This document shows positions 42,136 through 50,056 of a stretch of DNA of 64,000 nt, piece by piece. The position numbers and the translations under genes are program-made. The notes beneath the pieces were generated by a model. That model saw only the letters and a program-made list of their open reading frames with translations, had not been told where the DNA came from and ran no database searches. Within the stretch, counting starts at the first letter, position 1; every line of letters starts with the position of its first letter. Origin of the DNA: Alkalimonas mucilaginosa (lineage in GTDB: Bacteria; Pseudomonadota; Gammaproteobacteria; Enterobacterales; Alteromonadaceae); NCBI RefSeq assembly GCF_036327005.1, contig NZ_JAUGZK010000010.1, positions 1 through 64,000 on the forward strand, written 5' to 3'.

Positions 42136-42587
42136 GGCTTGATGTGATGTAACAACTCATAAAGCGCCGTAGCGTCAACCTCCACCGGTTCCTCTTTCTG
42201 CTGCCGGCGTCGACGCCGACTGTGCAAATCAAGGTTATCGGCTACCCGGGCATCCAGCTTTTTAGCATCATCCTGTAGCACTAAGGGCAATGGACTAAGC
42301 GCTTGCTGCAAGCGACAGGCAATAAAGCTCTGCTGCAGCGCATGGTTGCAAGCGGCCACACGCGCTATATCACCAGATTGCAGCGCAAAAACTCTGGGCT
42401 TTCCCAAACCAAAGCTTTGCCGTAAAGAAGGCTTTTCCGACGATTTCTCTGGCTGTTGCAAAACAAAAGCGGCTTGTTCTTCAACCGCAGCTGACAACAA
42501 CGATCGCCACAACCGAAAATCGGCTGGTTGCTGTCGTTGCAGGGCCTGGTTCATTTCCGGCCCAATCTGCCATTCATGGATCAGCAT
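42120..42587 (-). CDS. VC2046/SO_2500 family protein
   Basis: A 155-residue protein from ATG 42587 (MLIHEWQIGPEMNQALQRQQ). ADFRLWRSLLSAAVEEQAAF, then DIARVAACNHALQQSF and a basic LHSRRRRRQQ tract, are typical of this gammaproteobacterial family. No function is known. Its last 16 bases overlap ychJ from the opposite strand. Confidence 0.75.
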   Translation of the reverse strand: MLIHEWQIGPEMNQALQRQQPADFRLWRSLLSAAVEEQAAFVLQQPEKSSEKPSLRQSFGLGKPRVFALQSGDIARVAACNHALQQSFIACRLQQALSPLPLVLQDDAKKLDARVADNLDLHSRRRRRQQKEEPVEVDATALYELLHHIKPQAAA

Positions 42588-42655
42588 GCATACCACACTA
42601 TTTTTTGCTCTTGCTGGCTTTATCGGCAATCGAACAAATAAATAAAGGGCTTGGC

Positions 42656-42683
42656 TTTACATCAACGTTTTTTTTGGTATGAT
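42656..42683 (+). promoter_or_regulatory. Promoter of tRNA-Tyr
   Basis: TTTACA (42656-42661) and TATGAT (42678-42683) are 16 bases apart. The GCAGGCC that follows is a G+C-rich discriminator, the mark of stringently controlled stable-RNA promoters. Confidence 0.65.
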
Positions 42684-42696
42684 GCAGGCCTTGTGT

Positions 42697-42781
<85 letters not shown>

Positions 42782-42869
42782 CTTTTCCTGCAGTACGCAT
42801 ACATTTTCCTTGCTATCCCTACCTATTTTACTGACACTTAGCTTATGAAATTCCAACACCGTTGTTTTA

Positions 42870-44507
42870 ATGGAAAGCAAAGCACTTGAAAATCTGCGCG
42901 TACTGATTGTTGATGATCAACGCTCCTTTCAGTTGATGTTCAAAGGCATTCTCTATTCCATGGGCGCAACCAACATTGCTTTTGCCCCAACTGGTGAACA
43001 AGCACTGGCCAAGTGCATTAATATGGATTACGACGTACTCTTTGTCGACTATCACCTGGGCACAGGCAAAAATGGCAAACAGCTGCTGGAAGACTTACGT
43101 GAAAAGAAACTGCTAAAGCCCGGCAGTATTTTTATGATAGTGACCAGTGAAAACACTGTCCCCATGGTAATGAGTGCCGTAGAACTGGAGCCGGACGATT
43201 ACCTGATAAAGCCTTTCTCTCAACGCGTATTACGTAACCGCATCCACAAAATACAACACAAAAAAAAGCAGCTGAAATCCCTGTATCAGGCGCTGCACGA
43301 TGAACAATTGGAGCAGGTAGTCAACTTCTGTCGGCAGGAAATTAGTCAGGAGGGCCGGTATCAGCAATTTTGTAAGCGTGTTCTTACCGAAACACTGATC
43401 AAGCAACAGCAACTGGATGCAGCGGAGCAAGTCTTAGCGCATAATTTGCAGCAACACCGAAGCGGCTGGGCCTTGATGCTGCAGGCGCACATTTGCTATG
43501 AACGTCAGGCTTATGAGCAGTGCCTTGCCCTTTGTAACGAAGCACTGGAGTCCAACCGTTATTTTGCCGAGGCGCTGGATTTAACCGCCAAATGCTATAT
43601 GGCACTGAGCGCACCGGAAGATGCGTTAAAGGCCATTCAGCAAGCAGCAGAGATAGCCCCGCATTCGATGAGTCGCCAGCATCTGGTAATGGAAATTGCC
43701 CGGGAGTTGCATGATATTCCGCAGCAGGTCGCTGCCAGCAAACAACTGTACGAGATCACCCGACGTTCACTAAAACAGGATGTGATTCATTTGCAAAATT
43801 ACATCCGCACGGTCATTGAAGCAGCGATGGAAGCTGAAGATCCTCAACAAAAAAACCGTTACCAACAAGAAACCTTGATTGCTTTGCAACGTGCCCGGCT
43901 GGATGAAGCCATGATTCGGGATATCGATTTCGATGTATTTGAAATACTTTGCCAGGCCAGGCTGGAGTCTCTTAGCGGCCAACAATTTCAGGCCAAACGA
44001 ACCTATGCCAGCATTGCTGATTTATTAACCGAGCAAGAGCACAGCCTGGCAGATGCGGTACTGTTACTCAATCAAATCGGCGAGTACGAAGAAGCTGAAA
44101 GCCTGAGACAACGTTTGCCGGAAGCCACCCTGGAAAACCCTGTACTGAATGCCATTATGCGGCGGCAGGTGGATAGCACCGGCGAGCGACGAGCGCACTT
44201 TACCGAATTTAACAAAGAGGGCATTCGCTGCTACAAGGCTGGCAACTACCAGGAAGCGGCCAGACAGTTTGAGCTGGCGCTGGAACTGGCCCCGATGAAT
44301 ACCGGGGCAGCACTTAACTACATTCAAAGCCTGCTGCAACAGCTGACTCAACCTGCCAATGGACGTGCCAGAGCCGGAGATGCCTTTGAACGCTGCCGTA
44401 AAACCTTCCGTGTGGTGGATCATATGCCGCTGCCGGAACATCACCGGGTTCGCTATCAGGAGTTACTAAGTCGCTTCGAAAAAATACGCAGCGAACAACG
44501 GCGTTAG
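42870..44507 (+). CDS. Response regulator: CheY-like receiver with a TPR output region
   Basis: A 545-residue protein. The receiver (about 8-130) has the acidic pair DD15-16, the phosphorylated Asp60 (VLFVDYHLG), Thr92 (VTSE) and Lys114 (IKPFS). From about 135 on it is helical with TPR-like repeats, e.g. QLDAAEQVLAHNLQQHRSGW, AYEQCLALCNEALESNRYFA, PEDALKAIQQAAEIAPHS and NYQEAARQFELALELAPMNT. There is no DNA-binding or enzymatic output, so it probably signals by protein contact. No sensor kinase gene is adjacent. Similar stand-alone RR-TPR proteins occur in Vibrio and Shewanella. Confidence 0.9.
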   Translation: MESKALENLRVLIVDDQRSFQLMFKGILYSMGATNIAFAPTGEQALAKCINMDYDVLFVDYHLGTGKNGKQLLEDLREKKLLKPGSIFMIVTSENTVPMVMSAVELEPDDYLIKPFSQRVLRNRIHKIQHKKKQLKSLYQALHDEQLEQVVNFCRQEISQEGRYQQFCKRVLTETLIKQQQLDAAEQVLAHNLQQHRSGWALMLQAHICYERQAYEQCLALCNEALESNRYFAEALDLTAKCYMALSAPEDALKAIQQAAEIAPHSMSRQHLVMEIARELHDIPQQVAASKQLYEITRRSLKQDVIHLQNYIRTVIEAAMEAEDPQQKNRYQQETLIALQRARLDEAMIRDIDFDVFEILCQARLESLSGQQFQAKRTYASIADLLTEQEHSLADAVLLLNQIGEYEEAESLRQRLPEATLENPVLNAIMRRQVDSTGERRAHFTEFNKEGIRCYKAGNYQEAARQFELALELAPMNTGAALNYIQSLLQQLTQPANGRARAGDAFERCRKTFRVVDHMPLPEHHRVRYQELLSRFEKIRSEQRR

Positions 44508-45241
44508 GCTTTTTCTTGCAACGCCTGACACAGCTCCTGAAACAAAGTACTGGCGCCAATGCGCAGCGACTGAGGCTGCGCCTGCCGACCGGTTATGCGT
44601 TCATACTGTTCCATCAACGCCAATGCCTGAGCCAGGGTGCGAATGCCGCCAGAAGCTTTAAAACCAACCAGCCGATCAGCGCCGGCAATGACTGTCAGCA
44701 TCACTTCAGCGGCCTCATCCGTTAAGCCTACCGGAACTTTGCCGGTCGATGATTTGACAAAATCAGCTTGGCTTTCAATCACCAACTCCGTTGCTTTAGC
44801 AACTTGCTGGCAGGTGATTAACTCACCACTCTCAATAATCACTTTTAATAAAGCGGAGCCTGTGGCTTGACGCACATCATGCAGGAAGCTTTTCACACCC
44901 CCGATTTTTCCAGCCATGAGTTCCTGATACGGCAGCACACAATCAATTTCAGTTGCACCGGCTGCTAAAGCATCCGTAATCTGCTGACTCACGACGTCTA
45001 TACTTTGCTGGCCTGAGGGGAAATTCACGACCGTTGCGATACCTAACCTGGATTGTTGCCATACCGGAAACTCTGCCACCAGCGGCAGGTACTCGGGATA
45101 GAAGCAGATGGCTGCCGGCTGATGCTTCGCCTGCGCAACCTGCTGTAGCCAATGACGCACGCCTTGCACATCATCCGGCTGTTGCAAGCGTGTAACATCA
45201 AGTAGTGACATTAATTGTGTAAGACGTTCAAACATGATCAT
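44504..45241 (-). CDS. deoC: Deoxyribose-phosphate aldolase
   Basis: A 245-residue class I aldolase of TIM-barrel fold that splits 2-deoxyribose-5-phosphate to glyceraldehyde-3-phosphate and acetaldehyde. ATEIDCVLP gives Asp100, FVKSSTGK the Schiff-base Lys163, and GFKASGGIRT Lys195. The ATG at 45241 has AAGG six bases upstream. It is not in a deoCABD operon here. Its 3' end overlaps the response regulator from the opposite strand by four bases. Confidence 0.93.
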   Translation of the reverse strand: MIMFERLTQLMSLLDVTRLQQPDDVQGVRHWLQQVAQAKHQPAAICFYPEYLPLVAEFPVWQQSRLGIATVVNFPSGQQSIDVVSQQITDALAAGATEIDCVLPYQELMAGKIGGVKSFLHDVRQATGSALLKVIIESGELITCQQVAKATELVIESQADFVKSSTGKVPVGLTDEAAEVMLTVIAGADRLVGFKASGGIRTLAQALALMEQYERITGRQAQPQSLRIGASTLFQELCQALQEKA

Positions 45242-45379
45242 CAGGAGCCTTTTAGATTTTTTTTCTTTTAGTGAAACTTTTTCAGTGTATCAGCGTCTTA
45301 AATGTAAGAGTGATAGTACTGTTTTTTTATAGTGTTTTATCTCGTTCTTGTGTTTCAACCTGTCCTTGTGTTTGTCTTG

Positions 45380-45403
45380 CCGGCCTTCGTGGCCGGTTTT
45401 TTT
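45380..45403 (+). terminator. Plus-strand terminator without an assigned gene
   Basis: CCGGCC and GGCCGG form a strong stem around TTCGT, followed by TTTTTTT on the plus strand. Both neighbouring genes are on the minus strand, so this must end a plus-strand transcript from 45242-45379 or antisense to deoC. On the minus strand no T tract follows. Confidence 0.7.
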
Positions 45404-46106
45404 ATGTCAGTAACCGAAGCTGGTGCTGCCGTAACCAACGCCTTGCAGCCTCCACATCCGGGTAATAACTGCGCACCAGTTGCCAGAAATCGGTAGAGTG
45501 GTCCATCCACTGCAAATGAGCTAACTCATGCACAATAACATAGTCAATCACCCAGTCGGGAGCTTTGATCAAGTGCCAGTTTAGTCCAAGCTTACCGGTA
45601 CTGCTGCAACATCCCCAGCGACGGCGCCAGCTTTTAAGGTAAAAGCTCGAGCAAAACAGCTGCATGCGCTGCTGCCAGTGTTGAAGGCGCGGCTCCAGCC
45701 ATAGGTGGGCTTGCTGCTGGTACCAACACTCAATTTGCTGCTGATAACTGTACCAGCGCCGCTCGGGCCGAACCCTGCTGCCAGAGTACAACAACAAGTG
45801 GCCCCCTTCAAATACGAAACTGCTTTTCTTGGCTTGTAACAATTGCACAGGAATGATCTGATCCAGCAATAACACACCATCCTCAACCGGGTTGCGTTTT
45901 GCTTGCTGCAATTGCAGTTGCTGCTGTTGCAGCTGCCGCTGGATCCAGGCTTTATTCTGCTGAATAAAGGCATGAATGTGCGCTTCACGACAATGAGGCG
46001 TCGCCCTGACAAAAAGTGACCCCGCTTTCACCTGCAATGCCAGACGCTTGCGCTTTGCACTGCGTACCAGCGTGTAGTTGAGCCCAGTGTCATCATGTTG
46101 CAGCAT
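45402..46106 (-). CDS. YgjP-like M48 metallopeptidase
   Basis: A 234-residue protein from ATG 46106 (a GTG four codons earlier is possible). The N-terminal strand-rich part (YTLVRSAKRKRLALQVKAGS; ATPHCREAHIHAFIQQNKAW) and the zinc-protease part (SWRRRWGCCSSTGKLGLNWH; IDYVIVHELAHLQWMDHSTDFW) match the YgjP/DUF45 group. HELAH carries both zinc His and the catalytic Glu. It is unusually rich in Gln. No substrate is known for the family, which is related to SprT/WSS1-type proteases. Confidence 0.87.
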   Translation of the reverse strand: MLQHDDTGLNYTLVRSAKRKRLALQVKAGSLFVRATPHCREAHIHAFIQQNKAWIQRQLQQQQLQLQQAKRNPVEDGVLLLDQIIPVQLLQAKKSSFVFEGGHLLLYSGSRVRPERRWYSYQQQIECWYQQQAHLWLEPRLQHWQQRMQLFCSSFYLKSWRRRWGCCSSTGKLGLNWHLIKAPDWVIDYVIVHELAHLQWMDHSTDFWQLVRSYYPDVEAARRWLRQHQLRLLT

Positions 46107-46254
46107 TTTTCCCGCCACCTATCATCCGGCCATTTTTTCTGGCTGCTAGCATAGGTATTTTTGTCCCTGTACTCAAGCATACATTCACCCCAGGCAGCTG
46201 TGGTGGTAAGATCAGCCTTATACTTTTCCAATCAGCAGCGAAAATGGACCAAGC

Positions 46255-47064
46255 ATGAAAATTGTATCTTTTAATATCAATGGCCTAAGAGCACGACTGC
46301 ACCAACTCGAGGCACTGATCAGCAAGCATCAACCTGAGTTGATTGGTTTGCAGGAAATCAAAGTGCACGATGACGAATTTCCGTTAAGTGCTATCGAAGC
46401 TATGGGCTATCATGCCTACTATTTTGGGCAAAAAGGTCATTATGGTGTTGCCATTTTAAGTAAGACACCAGCACTGCAGATGCAATATGGCTTTCCAACC
46501 GACGAAGAGGATGCACAGCGCCGCATGCTGATAGGCCGCTTTGCATTAAAGGATGGCCGGCAGTTAACACTGCTGAATGGGTATTTTCCGCAAGGTGAAA
46601 ACCGCAGCCACCCTATCAAGTTTCCCGCCAAAGAAAAGTTTTACGATGACTTGCAGAACTACTTGGTCAATCACCACCAACCGGATGAATTGCTGGCGGT
46701 GATTGGTGATATCAATATTTCGCCACAGGACATTGATATCGGCATCGGTGAAGCTAACGCGAAACGTTGGTTGCGGGAAGGAAAAACATCTTTTTTGCCA
46801 GAAGAGCGAGCCTGGCTGGCGCGCTTGCAAAACTGGGGACTGACCGATACCTACCGGCAACTTCACCCTGAGACCGGCGAGCAATACAGCTGGTTCGATT
46901 ATCGCTCAAAGGGCTTTTTGGACAACCGCGGCCTGCGTATTGATGTGGTTCTGGCAACAGCCACTTTAACCAGTCATCTAACCGAATCAGGCATTGATTA
47001 CGAATTACGGGGTATCGAAAAACCATCGGATCATGCCCCGGTCTGGTCCACTTTCGCACTGTAA
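46255..47064 (+). CDS. xthA: Exodeoxyribonuclease III
   Basis: A 269-residue member of the exonuclease/endonuclease/phosphatase fold. MKIVSFNINGLRARLHQL (metal Asn), LIGLQEIKV (Glu34), LLNGYFPQGEN, IGDINISPQDIDIG (Asp/Asn pair), SWFDYRSKG, LRIDVVLAT and SDHAPVW (catalytic His) are all intact. It acts as the main AP endonuclease and 3'-5' exonuclease in base-excision repair. Monocistronic, convergent with yfbV. Confidence 0.95.
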   Translation: MKIVSFNINGLRARLHQLEALISKHQPELIGLQEIKVHDDEFPLSAIEAMGYHAYYFGQKGHYGVAILSKTPALQMQYGFPTDEEDAQRRMLIGRFALKDGRQLTLLNGYFPQGENRSHPIKFPAKEKFYDDLQNYLVNHHQPDELLAVIGDINISPQDIDIGIGEANAKRWLREGKTSFLPEERAWLARLQNWGLTDTYRQLHPETGEQYSWFDYRSKGFLDNRGLRIDVVLATATLTSHLTESGIDYELRGIEKPSDHAPVWSTFAL

Positions 47065-47069
47065 TCCTG

Positions 47070-47528
47070 TCACAGACTGTTGCGGATAAAGGCTTTATCC
47101 AACTGACGGTAAGCCTGCTGCAACAGCTGACCTAAATCGTAATAACGCAAAGTTTGCTCAGGTGCCTGCGGGGCAGGCACAACCGCAACCCCTTGCAATT
47201 GCATTTGTTGCATGATCTGCTGATACCATTGCCGCACAGCCGGAGGCAGGCGCTTGCGAGAACGCACACCTAACCAATACCATCCTTGCAGAGGTATGGA
47301 AAGCAATAGCAAGCTCATAGCGATCAGTAAAGGCAGTTGGCTGGCACCATGCCACTGATACTGAAGCACAGCATTCAGCACGGCAATGCCAGGAAGCACT
47401 CTCTGAGCCCATTGCGTCAACCGTATCATCCGGTTTTCTGGAAATACGCCATGCAACTCCGGTTGCATTGGCCAAACTTTACTGTAATGCATGCCTGTTC
47501 GAATGATCGTATACATCGATTGACGCAT
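47070..47528 (-). CDS. yfbV: YfbV (DUF412) inner-membrane protein
   Basis: A 152-residue protein. GMHYSKVWPMQPELHGVFPENRMIRLTQWA is the family signature, followed by two transmembrane segments (about 44-62 and 68-88) and the LPPAVRQWYQQI and LGQLLQQAYRQLDKAFI segments. A strong AGGAGG lies before the ATG. In E. coli YfbV affects the Ter macrodomain, reportedly insulating it from its flanks. Confidence 0.9.
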   Translation of the reverse strand: MRQSMYTIIRTGMHYSKVWPMQPELHGVFPENRMIRLTQWAQRVLPGIAVLNAVLQYQWHGASQLPLLIAMSLLLLSIPLQGWYWLGVRSRKRLPPAVRQWYQQIMQQMQLQGVAVVPAPQAPEQTLRYYDLGQLLQQAYRQLDKAFIRNSL

Positions 47529-47570
47529 GTTTCCTCCTATGATCTGACCTATTCACTTTAGCATAAAACG

Positions 47571-47595
47571 CCGTGCAAATTTTTTTATTGCACGG
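47571..47595. repeat. Hairpin CCGTGCAA/TTGCACGG
   Basis: Perfect eight-base arms (47571-47578 and 47588-47595) with the loop ATTTTTTTA. The T-rich loop is unusual. It lies 43 bases upstream of yfbV and could be an operator or a transcript structure. Confidence 0.4.
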
Positions 47596-47713
47596 TAGCG
47601 AACGCACAGAAAATCAAGTCGCATCCCCCTACACAGATAAGGGCTGGCGAGAAAAGTCAACCAAAAAAGTGCCTGAAACCATGACTTTACTGGGATTAAC
47701 TGTGACTAAAATC

Positions 47714-47749
47714 AAAATGCACAACGCAAAGTGCGTTTATGGCATTTTT
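47714..47749 (+). terminator. Terminator-like bipartite hairpin in the non-coding region
   Basis: AAAATGC pairs with GCATTTT and, inside it, AACGCA with TGCGTT around AAG, with a small internal loop (AC/TATG). TTTTTG follows on the plus strand. There is no gene upstream on that strand after 47529. Confidence 0.4.
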
Positions 47750-47851
47750 GTCTATATTTTAGCTTATAAACAAACAATCAAAAAATGTGCCAATAGACAT
47801 AACTAATTTCAATCAATCACTTGCGCCAGTTACACATGAATACCCACAGAA

Positions 47852-47874
47852 TTATCCACAGATTCTGTGGACAA
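47852..47874. promoter_or_regulatory. DnaA-box pair forming a palindrome
   Basis: TTATCCACA (47852-47860) is a perfect DnaA box, and TGTGGACAA (47866-47874) is an opposing box with one deviation (TTGTCCACA). Together they form TCCACAG-ATT-CTGTGGA. A weaker ACCCACA lies ten bases to the left. It could bind DnaA or be the operator of an unrelated dimeric regulator. Confidence 0.5.
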
Positions 47875-48081
47875 GATAAATGCTGTTTCCAGCCACCCCC
47901 CAGGCTTTGTGTCAGTATTTTGTACAGCTAAAATGACACCTTCATCGCAAATTCATGCTTAGTTCATAAAAATATCATTTATTCCAAGGGTGACTAGTGG
48001 CAGTAGCTGGATAACGGGTGCATCAAAGCAGCAATTTAGCTATGCTAGGACACAGGGATCATTCACTATCACGAAAACCAG

Positions 48082-48573
48082 ATGCAAACTGTAAACACCA
48101 GTAGCGCAAGCCGTCTTCAGGGTTTCTCTGTATTGGCACCAGCAGATGGTTACTTGCAAGCACTGAATCAAGCGCCCAATGCCGTTATTCGGCAGTTAAC
48201 AAGCCTTGGTTTTTGCCTGCGACTCAGCGCTCCTCATGTGGTCAGCCCCTGCGCCGGTGACGCCCGGCTGGAATTTTGCCCGCACCCCTGCATCCGCTTG
48301 CGCCACAGCAGCGGCTTGCATTTGCGACTCGAGCTACCCGAAACACTGTTGTCCCGATATGGCCAGGGACTTCACTGGCAGCTACAGCAGGGCCCTGTCC
48401 GCCCGGGCCAGCCATTGCTGACCTTCGATCCTCTTTATTTGCAATACAAACCCATACTCAGCCTTGCCGTCTTCCCTCACCCGGCTATTTGGGCTGAACC
48501 GATAGCTGTTAACCGGGCTGTGCAAGCACTGGAGCCTTGTTTTTCAATTCAACTAGCAGGAAAAAATTCATGA
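48082..48573 (+). CDS. Degenerate PTS EIIA(Glc)-like protein
   Basis: A 163-residue protein that aligns end to end with the EIIA domain of the glucose type: SVLAPADGYLQALNQAPNAV, LGFCLRLSAPHVVSPCAGDA, then CPHPCIRLRHSSGLHLRLEL and GPVRPGQPLLTFDPLYL. The first active-site His is kept (His68, in PHP), but the phosphorylated His of E. coli EIIA (VHFG) is replaced by Glu84 in LELP. It therefore cannot carry phosphate in the usual way. It is the first gene of an operon with an ArsC-like protein and dapE, all joined by ATGA overlaps. A regulatory role is inference. Confidence 0.75.
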   Translation: MQTVNTSSASRLQGFSVLAPADGYLQALNQAPNAVIRQLTSLGFCLRLSAPHVVSPCAGDARLEFCPHPCIRLRHSSGLHLRLELPETLLSRYGQGLHWQLQQGPVRPGQPLLTFDPLYLQYKPILSLAVFPHPAIWAEPIAVNRAVQALEPCFSIQLAGKNS

Positions 48574-48923
48574 TTACGCTGTATGGCATTCCCAATTGTG
48601 ACACCATCAAAAAAGCCTGTCGCTGGCTGGAACAACAACAGTTGCCCTATCAGTTTGTCGATTACCGCCAACACCCCTTAACCGAAGAGCAATTGCAAAG
48701 CGCCATTGCCGAGCTGGGTTACGACAAAGTATTGAATACGCGAAGCACCACCTTCCGGCAATTGCCAGAGCAGGATAAAAGCCAACTGGATGCCAGCAAA
48801 GCACTTCGCTTGCTGCTGCAGCATCCAACACTGATTAAACGCCCATTACTGCATTGCAAGCTGGGGTATCGGGTTGGTTTTTCCGAAAGCAGTTATCAAC
48901 AATTGCAGGAGCAACTGGCATGA
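48570..48923 (+). CDS. yffB: ArsC/Spx-family protein (YffB)
   Basis: A 117-residue thioredoxin-fold protein. MITLYGIPNCDTIKKACRWL has one redox Cys (no CxxC), and FVDYRQHPLTEEQLQSAIAE, LNTRSTTFRQLPEQDK and LIKRPLLHCKLGYRVGFSE are the family's other segments. YffB is probably a glutathione-dependent reductase. AGGA precedes the ATG, which overlaps the EIIA-like stop. The yffB-dapE order is conserved in Gammaproteobacteria. Confidence 0.9.
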   Translation: MITLYGIPNCDTIKKACRWLEQQQLPYQFVDYRQHPLTEEQLQSAIAELGYDKVLNTRSTTFRQLPEQDKSQLDASKALRLLLQHPTLIKRPLLHCKLGYRVGFSESSYQQLQEQLA

Positions 48924-50056
48924 GCGAACCAAGTGCCGTGATCAAACTGGCGATGGAGTTGATGGCCCGGCCATCGATCACTCCGGAAGACGCTGGTTGC
49001 CAGCAACTCATGGCGGAGCGGCTTGCTCCGCTGGGCTTTCGCATTGAGTCGATGTTTTTTGAAGATACCCTGAATTTATGGGCGCGCAAAGGCGATGGCA
49101 AACCATTGTTTTGCTTTGCAGGCCATACCGATGTAGTCCCGCCAGGCTCACTCGAGCATTGGCATACCCCGCCTTTTGAGCCAACCCTGATCGATGGTAC
49201 TTTGTACGGTCGAGGTGCGGCTGATATGAAGGGCAGCCTGGCAGCGATGATCGTTGCTACAGAGCGTTTTTTAGCCCGGAAACCACAGCTGACCGGCGAT
49301 ATCGCCTTCTTAATCACCAGCGATGAGGAAGGGCCTTTTATCAATGGCACCAAGCGGGTCATTGAAACCCTGGAAGCCCGGCAGGAGAAAATCCGCTGGT
49401 GTGTCGTCGGCGAGCCATCCAGCAGCCATCAGGTAGGTGATGTTATAAAAAATGGCCGCCGAGGTTCATTAAGCGGCAATCTTGTGGTGCAAGGGGTGCA
49501 AGGTCATGTTGCCTACCCACAACTGGCTGATAACCCGGTCCACAAAGCCGCTGCGGCTCTGGCTGAGCTGGCAGCACAACAATGGGATCAAGGCAACGCT
49601 TTCTTTCCTGCCACCAGCTTTCAAATTTCCAATATCCATGCCGGCTCAGGTACTACCAATGTGATCCCCGGCGAGATGCAGGTACTGTTTAATTTCCGCT
49701 TTAGCACTGAGGTTACTGCTGAGCAGCTGCAACAGCGGGTCTATGCCATCCTGGATAAACATGCATTGAATTATCAACTAGACTGGGTATTAAACGGCGA
49801 ACCCTTCCTGACGCAATCAGGGACTCTACTGGATTCCGCTGTGAAGGCTGTGAAGCAGGTACAAGGCTTTGCCCCTAAGCTGGAAACAAGCGGTGGTACC
49901 TCGGATGGTCGTTTTATTGCACCAACCGGAGCAGAAGTGATCGAGCTCGGCCCCTGCAATGCCACTATTCACAAAGTGAACGAGTGCGTGCTGGCGGCAG
50001 ATCTGGATCGACTGGCCACGATGTACGAACAGATCTTAGAGCATAGCCTGACATGA
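48920..50056 (+). CDS. dapE: Succinyl-diaminopimelate desuccinylase
   Basis: A 378-residue M20 metallohydrolase that removes succinate from N-succinyl-LL-diaminopimelate in lysine and peptidoglycan synthesis. Metal ligands are visible: FAGHTDVVPPG (His69), GRGAADMKGS (Asp102), TSDEEGP (Glu136/137) and NATIHKVNE near the end. Length is standard. The start overlaps yffB by four bases, and the end overlaps the VanY-like gene by four. Confidence 0.96.
   Translation: MSEPSAVIKLAMELMARPSITPEDAGCQQLMAERLAPLGFRIESMFFEDTLNLWARKGDGKPLFCFAGHTDVVPPGSLEHWHTPPFEPTLIDGTLYGRGAADMKGSLAAMIVATERFLARKPQLTGDIAFLITSDEEGPFINGTKRVIETLEARQEKIRWCVVGEPSSSHQVGDVIKNGRRGSLSGNLVVQGVQGHVAYPQLADNPVHKAAAALAELAAQQWDQGNAFFPATSFQISNIHAGSGTTNVIPGEMQVLFNFRFSTEVTAEQLQQRVYAILDKHALNYQLDWVLNGEPFLTQSGTLLDSAVKAVKQVQGFAPKLETSGGTSDGRFIAPTGAEVIELGPCNATIHKVNECVLAADLDRLATMYEQILEHSLT

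Larger units (their letters stand above)
47529..48081. other. 553-bp non-coding region with hairpins and DnaA-box-like sites
   Basis: This is the longest gene-free stretch in the window, A+T-rich, between yfbV (leftwards) and the EIIA-like operon (rightwards). It contains a hairpin at 47571-47595, a second with a T tract at 47714-47749, and a DnaA-box palindrome at 47852-47874. The right end must hold the promoter of the dapE operon. A 77-codon open frame (47573-47806) starts inside the first hairpin and looks like chance. A small RNA or a replication-linked site is possible. Confidence 0.55.

Noticed and set aside
47573..47806. 77-codon plus-strand open frame in the non-coding region
   Set aside because: It starts inside a hairpin, has no ribosome site, and its composition is not protein-like. 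It crosses a terminator-like structure.
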